A model generated the notes under the pieces. That model made no database searches, had not been told where the DNA came from, and saw nothing but the letters and a program-made list of their open reading frames with translations. Position numbers and translations under genes: made by a program. A stretch of 64,000 bases of DNA. Origin: Capronia americana. Lineage: Eukaryota; Ascomycota; Eurotiomycetes; Chaetothyriales; Herpotrichiellaceae. Of this stretch, positions 23,697 through 32,345 are shown one piece after another; position 1 is the stretch's first letter, and each line of letters opens with the position of its first letter. The stretch is taken from contig JADWQD010000017.1 of the NCBI GenBank assembly GCA_016110215.1, positions 1-64,000 on the forward strand, read 5' to 3'.

Positions 23697-25333
23697 ATGA
23701 ATCTCCGACTCAGAGACAGAAAGGCTCCCACCGTCGAGCAAGTCTGCTCCGGCACTGCTGGCTCGACCGAGGAGAACCCAATCGATGCTGTTGTCATTGG
23801 CGCCGGACCCTCTGGTTTGTGAACTGATCTCTTCCAGACATGACACAGAAAACTGATGCTGCTGCCTAGGGATGGTCGCTCTGCGAGTTCTCCTCCGCGA
23901 TGACCCTCCCCTGTCCGTCATGGCCATCGACCGCCAAAAGGGCCCGGGAGGCATCTGGACCGGCCACATCCCGGCATACTCGACTCTGCAGGACCTGAAG
24001 TGCGAATATCAAGTCCACGGCGTCAAGTTTCCTCAACAAGAACCACCGAGGCGGGCACCACGAGACCAAGTGGCCGAGTTCTGTGAGGCTTATCACAATG
24101 AGTTTGGTTTGAAGGAACATGTCCTGTGGCAGCACGACGTGACTTCGGTCGAGATGGTCAAGCCGATGCTTCACAAGGTCAAAGTTGAGCCGTTCGTGGA
24201 CGGACTTGCTGAGGCTGTCACAACGACCATCTACACCAAGAGTGTCCTCGTTTGCACGTAAGTCTTCTCCCGCATCGCTCCACCGTGGCAACGCTCATGG
24301 TGGACTTTAGAGGCCACAACGTCCACAAATACGTTCCTCAGCTACCCGGTCAAGAAACGGCGACATTCCCGATTAAGCACAACAACGAGGTTCGAGATCC
24401 TTCCGAGCTTCCGACCTCGGATATTATTGTCATTGGAGCCGGTCCATCGGCCATGGACATGGTTCAGGAGGCATGCATCACGCAGAAAGCAACCAATGTC
24501 CACGTGGTGGCCCGTATTGCCCACTGGTACGTTCCGTAACTACCACAACAGGAGTGGGCAGGCAGCTAATTCTCGGTCCAGGGGTGCGCCAGACATGTGG
24601 TGGCCATGGATGTGGCAATTCGGATGGTCCGAGCTACATCTCCTCCGCGTCCTATACCGAATCCTGCCTCTCTACGTCGTCGATGCCCTACTCTACTACC
24701 TCAACCTGATCTGGGCCATTGTCCACGGCATTCCCGAATGGCGTCCTCCCGTCCGTACGTGATCAATCCCTTATTGTTGTCCTTCTGGTCCGCTGACTCT
24801 GAACAGGAGATCCCGTCTCCAGCAAAGTCGCCTACATCCTCCGCACACACTTGCTCCCACCCTACAGAAAAGGTCAATTCAAAATCCACAATGACTGCCG
24901 CATCAAACTCATCGATGGCGACAAAGTCACCCTGACCGACGGCACCGTGATCTACCCCAAAATGATTGTCGCGGCCACTGGCTGGTCGACTGACTCGTCT
25001 TTTCTCCCGGGCGGCACCAAAGCCGGCGAGTATGACTCCCTGGCGGCGGCGGATATCCCGAAACCGTTCTATCTACGCTTCTATGACCAGGAGCATCCGG
25101 GGATTTTCTACATTTCCATGTCGAATGGCTTCATGGCGTATACGGAGAACGCGTCGTTCTTGGCTCAGGCCATCAACCAGATCTTGAGGGGAACTTGGAC
25201 GCCACCGTCGGCCAAGGAGATGGAGAGGAATTGCAGAGAGGTGGTTTTGCATCATATTGGCCTGCCGGGTCGTTTACAGACAGATCTTGAAGAGGCTGGA
25301 TTCAAGGATCTCCGCACGAAGGATGTTAGATAG
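23697..25333 (+). CDS. flavin-containing monooxygenase
   Basis: Five exons (23697-23814, 23870-24257, 24311-24526, 24582-24754, 24807-25333) close to 473 residues. The FAD loop VVIGAGPSG is interrupted by intron 1 and restored by splicing. A second Rossmann-like motif, IIVIGAGPSAMDM, is the NADPH site. VAATGW near the C-terminal half is the usual FMO motif. These enzymes oxygenate nitrogen or sulfur in small molecules. A hydrophobic stretch around residues 255-285 (YRILPLYVVDALLYYLNLIW) may touch a membrane. Substrate cannot be told. Its divergent placement with a permease suggests import and oxidation of the same compound class, which is inference. Confidence 0.92.
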
Positions 25334-25671
25334 GCTGTAGGATCGGGACTTGTGGGAGAATTCCCTGGTTGGACATCCAAATATCCGAGTGTTAGGAACA
25401 TCGGTGCAGCCCGAGCCTGTCTGTCAGACAGCATGCCCTGGAAAGCTCTCTTGGTTTTAGAACTTAACAAAGTTCCAGCAAGCCTCGTAACTCTGCATTT
25501 CGATTTGTGCCTTCTCGGCAGTCAACAGATGTAGTTCGGTTGCTTCTGTAAGGTATTTGGACCTGGACGGCGGATTTCCGGGCAGTAACTTTAGGTCTTG
25601 GGCGCGTACCCAGGTACGCTGTCCCAGCACAACCTGTCCCCAGACGCAGCCTGTCCCCAGCACGCTTTCTC
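25334..25671. other. convergent 3' region with a small repeat
   Basis: The monooxygenase and CHAT genes converge here. Three near-copies of CTGTCCCCAGCA lie at 25619, 25634 and 25651. Nothing else is recognised. Confidence 0.5.
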
Positions 25672-28600
25672 TCAGCCATCTGCGGCTACGCATGCCTCAA
25701 GTTCCATCTCATTATTCCGCGGACTCGGTCTTTCCCAGAACCAAGCACCGTGCAGGACAAACGACGCCCAGTTAAACGGTCTATTGCCCTGAGGTCGGCG
25801 GCGCAAACTCAATGCAGCAAAGCGAAGTGCTTCGGCGAGATTGGCCACCAATGAATCCGTCCGGTACTCTAGCAATTTCTGATAGAAAAGAAGGCTAAAG
25901 TCACGTCCATCATCGTCAGCGATTGGCCAAAGAGTTCCCAGGACCGATGACGCGCCGGCTACCAGCAAGGCGGTGATCAGGCCGGAAGGTTCGTCTCCGA
26001 GCTCGACGGTCTGCTCGCCTGATCCACACGCGATTAGTGACACGTGCCCTTGGAGATTGAGGTCGAATATCTCCCGTACTTCAAGGTACGCCTTGTCGGC
26101 AAACTCGATCGAGTCTTGCATTGAGGTCGTCTCCTTAGGCATCGGTGACGGGGAGTCTGTGCTCAAGAGCGACGAGACGAATGCTTCTTCATCGAGAGCC
26201 ACGCGCGAGGACGCGTGACTGGACGTGTGGCCGTGCCCGTAAAAGTTGATGAGATCCACGCCTTGGCAGTCAGCGAGGAAAGCTTCCTTCGTTGCGTCCT
26301 TGCCCGTCTTTGCCTCAACACCCAACAGCTTTGCAATATCTACGGCGCTTGTTTCACCCCCTTTACGGTCGTCTGAAGGGTTTCCGTAAACGATAGCAGA
26401 GGGTGATTCCGGGAGAGGTTGTTGTTTTCGTCGATGCAGGCAGATGTGAAGAATCGAGAGACTTGCGGAGTAGACAACGCAATTTCTCTCCAAGAGTGGC
26501 TTCCCGTCTTCAATTTCCAGAGCGTGGAGGGGCAGCGCATGTAATATTCCGGTGGGAGACAGGACTAGCACGTCTTCCGGCTTCGTACATAGACAGAGAG
26601 GCGCAACGAGTGGCGCAAGCTCTTTCATCCATCGTTCAGCTTTCCGGTTTGCGAGGCTTCACCGTCAGTGAATCTATATAGACAGGTGGAGAGGTACACT
26701 TACTCGCTGATGTTCAAGTGCAAATCAATCCAGTTCTGCACTGTCTGAATGCTGAGTTCGAGGGGATGCAGTGTTGGGTCTTCGCCCCGACGGACTGTTA
26801 CCAGCACAAACTTATCATCTACCTCCACCCAGTCCACGTAGACGATTCCTTGCCCCTGAGTGGCTTCAATCTCGGGCAGACTGGCCAGCTTCACAGCTCG
26901 ACCCTCCCATATGTTAAGCATGTCGCCCAATTGCGGGACTTCCTCGAGCTGCTCGTGAAGGGTTTCAAGACCTTTCCGCATATTGAAGCGCCGTTCAGGC
27001 TTTGCCATCTCAATCTCCTGGATAAACTGGCTTCTAGCATCGAGGAGCTCTCGCGCATCTGCGTCAAGAGCTCTGACTGCAGCAAGCGCCATGACAGCAG
27101 ACCGTCCGAGCATATCGGAAACGCTTCGTGCCTTGCCAAACTGCGTCCACTTCCAGAATTCTGCCGGCCTTGCCCGTAGATGCCTGTAACATAGTTGTGT
27201 GGCGAGCCTGACGATTTGGTAAGAACTTTCTGCCACGAAGCTGCGCTTCCTTTCGAAGGCTCGCAGACCTTGGAGCGCGGAAAGCTCGTTCCTCATGTAA
27301 CTAGCAATATTCTCGGCAGCCTCAAGCTCTTGGAGAGCTCGAAACGCGGCGTCGGTGACGTCCACCACCTCGGAAATCTCATCGGCTTTTGGCTGCCATA
27401 CCAGGAAGGCCAACATATGCCCCCTCCACTTGATGGCGATATCGTCCCAACTCTTCCCTACAACCTTCGCTCGGTCGAGGTGCTTAATGGCCACCGTGGG
27501 AAATATGTCCGGCTTCAGAGGATAACAATTATTCCACCGTATCACCGTCGAAGCTAGTCCAAGCCTTGCCTGGCCTTCATACACGGTCTCGCCCACCCAG
27601 TCCAGCGCCCATTGCCACGCTTTTGCCGATTGCGCGAATTTCATAGCCGAGGGATCTCCGCCGGGGGAGGGATGCAGCCATGCAAATACCATTGACTCAA
27701 CGACGAATATCATTGTCGAGTTATGCCTAGCATCACTCGGATCAAAACTTTCGGCGCAATAACAACACTTCTGAATCGAAGCCTCGCAAGACTGGCTTAG
27801 GTCCGGGAAGCGAGCTGAGAGGCGTACGAGAATGGCGTGCTTCTTGCAGGAAGCGTCCCAGTCTTCAATTTCCTCGTCTTTCTTGATCCATCCTTGAATA
27901 AAGCGTTCCAGGTCCTGTCGATCAATTTCGAAGCTCGGGGCATGCCTGGAGCCCAATTGGTTGAATCTCGCTAGTGCCAATTCTCCGGCAGCGTAAGAAG
28001 CCAGAAACCGCTGCTCATCTCGGAGAGAAGCATCCAGCATCTTTTGCAGGTAGAAGCGCCTGAGATCTGGTTTGTCCATGTTGACATTGGCAAGGATCTC
28101 GCAAAGGCTTGCCTCCGCTCCAGTGTCTGGTGTGAGTTGCTCCAGACAGGCTTTCAAAGCTGCTTCGCCGCCTTCAAGGATCTTGCCTCGATCGGCCGCG
28201 AGGATTATGGTATCTGGCTCGTACAAGTAGCGAGTCTCCGAGTAGAATGCACCTGTTAGCTCTGCGATCTCTGAGATGCGCTCCACAGTCTCACGGAAGG
28301 CACAATAGTCTCTGAGCGTCACTGCGATGTCGGCTCGAAACTGGAGGACGAGTAGTTGTCCACCGTAAAATTGGACACTTCGATAGTCTCCGGCCATATC
28401 AGCGAGCTCTTTGAGGTCAGTGTACAAGCCGTATTCGTAGCGACAGAGATATTTGACAGTCACATTGCCAAATCCATGGTGGCAGCGGCGAAACAAGTCT
28501 GCAGCAAGCTGACGTTCACCATTTCTCAACCTTTCTAAATTGTCCCCTCCTCGTCTGCACACGTACTGGTGGTACGTGTTCGCAGCACTGACATGTACTG

Positions 28601-29642
28601 TCCCATGTACAGCGAGGATGACGGGACTTTCATCTTCGACGCCAAGGATGATCGAGGTCGCGGCTTCAATCTCAGCAACAAGCGCATCATCGTGAAGCAA
28701 AGGCGCTGCGGCAATAATAGAGCAATAAGTCTCGATCACCTCACCTGCTTCAACCATACGCTTTTCGGCGCAGTAGAGCGCTACAAGTTTCCGCAGCCTC
28801 GACAATCCCGCCGAAAGTCTTGTCCAATTCGGTTCCTTAGCATATCTGTTTACCGTGAACGCGAGATGCACTGACCAATAGAGGAATTCAATTCGAGGTA
28901 GGAATTCGTGCCGCGAATCGGTTGACCATGATGTGGAGCCCTGGTGCAGAGCGTCGAGCTGTTCGGCGATGCTTGAATCTCCTAGAAGCCCTCATGGATT
29001 AGGATTACGGGACCTAGACAGACATACAATGGGTCGTAACAACACACCTGAGGTCTCCACGGTTGTATACACGGCCATGCCCTTCATTTTGCGGTCATGT
29101 CAATATTCAATCTCAGTGCCGCGGGATGGATGTACCGGCAAGGCCGGCAACCTGTGGGGAACCCAGAAACGTACATCCTGACCGATTTCAGGCCTGGCGT
29201 AGGCTATTAGGTTCTTGATGGCCGCTTGCACATAAGTATAAGCTTCGTCCAGCTTCCGCGACATTGACACCTGTCTAGTAACCGTGGCCAACAGTCGTAA
29301 AAAGTAGCCTTCCAAATCCGTGAAGTCGAGTTCGTTGTCCGGAGGTAACACTTGTTCCAGCGCACTGACGGCATTTTTGTAATGTCGCTGATCGAGGGAG
29401 ATTTCGCAGCTTGCCAACGCAACGGAGCGATCAAACTTCGCCAACCCTTCCAAGGCCGCGTGTGCCTGGTCGAAATTTCCCAAGATGCGGTGTTCGGAGC
29501 TTTCAACAAGCCTTGTCCGAATCACCTCTGGATTTTCACGGTCGGGATCCCGCGCCATAGGATGGAAGCTCTCTAATGAGACCGACTTCTCTCGGAAGAG
29601 CCAATAAAGCCTATGTTTCAACTTGATCACAGGCTGAACCAT
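25672..29642 (-). CDS. CHAT-domain caspase-like protease with helical repeats
   Basis: Four exons, 29642-29136, 29081-29048, 28981-26704 and 26656-25672, close to 1267 residues. About 900 residues are helical and repeat-like (TPR/SEL-type character, e.g. FDQAHAALEGLAKFDRSVAL). The C-terminal 330 residues are a CHAT domain: VLVLSPTGILHALPLHALE, catalytic His in LINFYGHGH, catalytic Cys in VSLIACGSGEQ, then ASSVLGTLWPIADDDG and a final FVLHGAW segment. CHAT proteins are clan CD cysteine peptidases related to caspases and separase. The last intron join (GA|C, rebuilt NISDLANRKAERW) is well supported. The 34-base exon 2 was chosen to bypass a TGA and keep phase, and is less sure. An in-frame stop upstream of 29642 fixes the start. 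It is divergent from the 268-residue gene. Confidence 0.88.
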
Positions 29643-29837
29643 GAGAGTCGGGGCAAGGCGTCACTAGTTGTGGGCTGATTGCTGGCTGCGCTGCGCCCCG
29701 GTCCCGGCGCCTCACCGTACCGACGTTCACCCAGATGATCCCCTCTTCGCGCTTCCACCTCTCGAACAGGCCTGCAAATATCCAATCTAAGCCCTGAGAG
29801 CCCGAATCAGTCTTGACATGGTTACGAATCGACGGCA
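29643..29837. promoter_or_regulatory. short bidirectional promoter, CHAT protease / unknown partner
   Basis: Only 195 bases separate the two divergent start codons, so the core promoters must be shared or overlapping. This supports joint expression. No specific motif is claimed. Confidence 0.6.
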
Positions 29838-30644
29838 ATGGCGACAGAGTATCTGCAGCTCGACTTCGAACCGGATCCTGTGGAGGGTACCCTTCTCGCG
29901 GGTCCTGAACCGGGCACTGAAATCAACAAAGAAGTCATCAGCGACACCGTTGTGGCACAATGCCACTTCTCGACGCGCACTCTCCTAGTAAATTACGGCC
30001 GCTACAAAGACGCACCAGCCTGCCTACTGGGCTTCGAGTTCGTTTTCCACGCTTACAAGACGCGGTTCAAGCGTGCCAAGATCGACATCGAATTCGAAGC
30101 CGTCCCCGCCGGAGGCAAAAAGCCCGAGATCGTGCTTTTGTACCCACACGAGGTCAAGGGCCAGGTGACGGAAGAGATCATCAAGAGAGCGCTCTCTGGG
30201 GCAGTGACGATCGGTTACGACCCATATGTTAGCGTTACCGGCAACATCGGTAAAGAGACAGAGAGCAAGAAGCAGAATTATATGAAACTGACCGGTTCTC
30301 GGCTGGGAACCAATGCCAATGGTGTGCGCTGGACAGTGGAGGAAAATCAGGACCAAAAGGATGGGATTCCGACACGGTTCGTTGGTTTCATCATCGTGTC
30401 CTCTTCCGGGCCGTTCCGGGCCGAATTCGACGTCGACGCAACGATCGGGCAATATCAGCAGTCGATCGCAAATGCTAAGGTGATGGTGGACTATATCCGC
30501 CGATTGGTAATGCGGGCACCCCAAACGGATTCCAACGCAGTGGGATTCGATTCCACCACCGCGGTGGACCGACGCGAGGACTTGACAAAGTCGTCGTTCA
30601 AGATTGCCGGTTGGCTTCCGACCCCTGACCTCGCCGATTCGTGA
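29838..30644 (+). CDS. uncharacterised 268-residue fungal protein beside a CHAT protease
   Basis: Intronless, 268 residues, no signal peptide or membrane helix. Residues about 60-110 look like alternating beta strands (LLGFEFVFHAYKTRFKRAKI, then PEIVLLYPHEVKG). A middle part follows with SVTGNIGKETESKKQ and WTVEENQDQKDGIPTRF, and a helix near 210-230. The pattern RFKRAKIDIEF..., then W-T-x-x-E-N-x-x-Q-K-x-G-I-P, recurs from memory in many uncharacterised ascomycete proteins. I know of no assigned function. Its size and its pairing with a protease recall fungal gasdermin-like genes (RCD-1, HET-Q1), but I see no decisive sequence match. The last 35 residues are polar and could be a cleavable tail. 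Function unknown. Confidence 0.82.
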   Translation: MATEYLQLDFEPDPVEGTLLAGPEPGTEINKEVISDTVVAQCHFSTRTLLVNYGRYKDAPACLLGFEFVFHAYKTRFKRAKIDIEFEAVPAGGKKPEIVLLYPHEVKGQVTEEIIKRALSGAVTIGYDPYVSVTGNIGKETESKKQNYMKLTGSRLGTNANGVRWTVEENQDQKDGIPTRFVGFIIVSSSGPFRAEFDVDATIGQYQQSIANAKVMVDYIRRLVMRAPQTDSNAVGFDSTTAVDRREDLTKSSFKIAGWLPTPDLADS

Positions 30645-31103
30645 CCAGAGGGTAGATTTATCCTGTTTGTGCCACCCCAGGCCCTGCGCAAATACACACA
30701 TACACGGCTGCTGAGAGCGAACAGAGCTCCTCTTCAGTGAGGCGCGTATTCTTGGACGATTGGAGGGCACTGGATCGGTAGACAAAAGTTAATCATTGAT
30801 TCAGGAACTTTAGAACACCGCACTCCTCTGTTGGATCCTCGCACGCTTCTGGAATGCTCTCCCACCCTCCGGTGTCACTATCTCCCCAACCTTCACCCCC
30901 CCGCAAGCCCAGCTCCTCCCGTGAGAAACCTCAACGACTGTGCCTCCCACTGAAAATATATGCCCGTCCATTTCCGCCCAAAGCGGAAACCCACGCCAGT
31001 GTAGCCCGTAGCCGCAAGATGAGTGTCAATTTGAGATCGATGCTGGCATCTCTTTGGTTAAACCCGCACGCCATCGGCAACTTCAACGAGGCCATCCAAC
31101 AAC
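30645..31103. other. intergenic
   Basis: Follows the stop of the 268-residue gene. A 105-codon plus-strand frame (30854-31171) is proline-rich, lacks family features, and overlaps the amidoligase remnant. I do not call it. Confidence 0.5.
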
Positions 31104-31574
31104 CTATGTCGGCCGATCATCCTTGTGCGTTTGGTATCTTCCGTCCCAGTAGTCACCCTCGACCACACTGAGACCGAGGAACTCGGTGCAGAACAGTCTC
31201 ATATCCTGGTACGGCCAAGGTGCTTCTGCCGTTGAAGCAGGGTACTTGCTGGCCTCCCGCTCAGCGTACGTCTTCTCTGCCATCTCCTTCGTAACCGGCT
31301 TCGATGCGTTGGCCGCGGCTTTGCGGACGATGGCCTCCAGCAATCTCACCCAGTGTTCCAGAACATCGCGGTCCAATGCATAGGCGTGCTGCCGGAACTC
31401 GACAGTCCTCTTGATCGACTTCCAGCTCGTCTCGTTGCATGCGAGGTTGACGAGATTAGCAAAGTTGTACATGTACCCTCTGTAGCCATTTCCTTCAACG
31501 TTGTGCTGCAGGGCGGCCACCAGATCAAATATTGTTCCATCCTGCTTGAAGATGGCACTTCCTACAGCGGTATG
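31104..31574 (-). pseudogene. C-terminal remnant of an amidoligase-like protein
   Basis: An open stretch of about 156 codons ends at TGA/TAA-side 31104 and is closed upstream by a TAG at 31577-31575. It contains YNFANLVNLAC and TVEFRQHAYALDRDVLEHWV, which match the C-terminal part of fungal amidoligase-family proteins (PF12224), where the T-x-E-F-R-Q-H motif contributes to the active site. The N-terminal half, with its G-x-E-x-E type motifs, is not visible in the 700 bases upstream. That makes it a truncated copy. A spliced gene with a distant first exon is possible, since GATTAG before 31574 could act as an acceptor, but no upstream exon was found. Confidence 0.55.
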
Positions 31575-32010
31575 CTAATCGGTCCACGGTCTTCTCCGGC
31601 GTTTGAGGCTGCAAGGCTTGGCTTCAGCCTCACCACAACCAGACGGGTTAGACTAGCAAGTGTAAACAAACCCTCATCGACACCTCACTATCACATTGCC
31701 GGTGCCCATTGACAACATGAGGCCCATGCCAGTATGGCTGCCAGAATAATAAAAATCTTCAATGCAGATCAAGCTGGGACACCAACTCAATACTTGTCGA
31801 TTCATCGCGAAGTCACGATTCGGGACAGGTGAAGCCCATTTGATATCAACTGAGCTCTCACTGACTGAGGGTTGTTCCAGCTTCTCGTTGCCTTATCTGT
31901 GACAACTCACTGTGAGACATGGATGTGAGTTTCTACAAAAAGGATACTCTCACAGATGAGTGCACAATGTATGGTGAATGCGAAGTTGTTACACTGGTTG
32001 CCGCCTGGCT

Positions 32011-32085
32011 GCAGGCGCTTTCAGTAAGTGAATATATCTCTTCATGACGTATGACTCCAGGCAGGCTCTTTCAGTAAGTGAATAT
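32011..32085. repeat. 25-base direct repeat, two copies 50 bases apart
   Basis: The copies at 32011-32035 and 32061-32085 differ by one base (core ctttcagtaagtgaatat). They lie about 260 bases upstream of the cysteine-rich gene start. Confidence 0.9.
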
Positions 32086-32255
32086 CACCATCAGTGACAT
32101 GCCTCCGCCAAGCGGATGTCGCTGTCGCCAGTCGTTTCGTCTATAAAGAGCACCATGTCGCACCTGCAACTTCCCTTTATCTCCTTCCTCTCTGCCTCAA
32201 CCTCTCCTCCTCATCCTCACCGTGTCCCCAAAGACACTCCACCGTCTCCGCCACT

Positions 32256-32341
32256 CATTGAGCTGCTAGTGTCATCAGTACATCAACTCTTGTCGCCATT
32301 CACTGAGCTGCTGGTGTCATCGAAACATCAATTCTTGCCGC
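32256..32341 (+). repeat. imperfect tandem duplication in the 5' leader
   Basis: Two 41-base copies, at 32256-32296 and 32301-32341, share the pattern GAGCTGCT(A/G)GTGTCATC with a few substitutions. The second ends four bases before the ATG at 32346, so the duplication is in the untranslated leader. Confidence 0.88.
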
Positions 32342-32345
32342 CACC

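Larger units (their letters stand above)
31575..32345. other. intergenic, repeat-bearing leader of the cysteine-rich gene
   Basis: No gene. It contains two sets of tandem repeats described separately, and the promoter and leader of the gene starting at 32346. The start context is gccgccaccATG, a near-ideal Kozak sequence. Confidence 0.55.

Noticed and set aside
25973..28874. Plus-strand frames opposite the CHAT gene (up to 153 codons).
   Set aside because: The minus strand carries the catalytic motifs and long open exons. The plus frames are shadows.
30854..31171. Proline-rich 105-codon plus-strand frame.
   Set aside because: Low complexity, overlaps the amidoligase remnant, and has no conserved motif.
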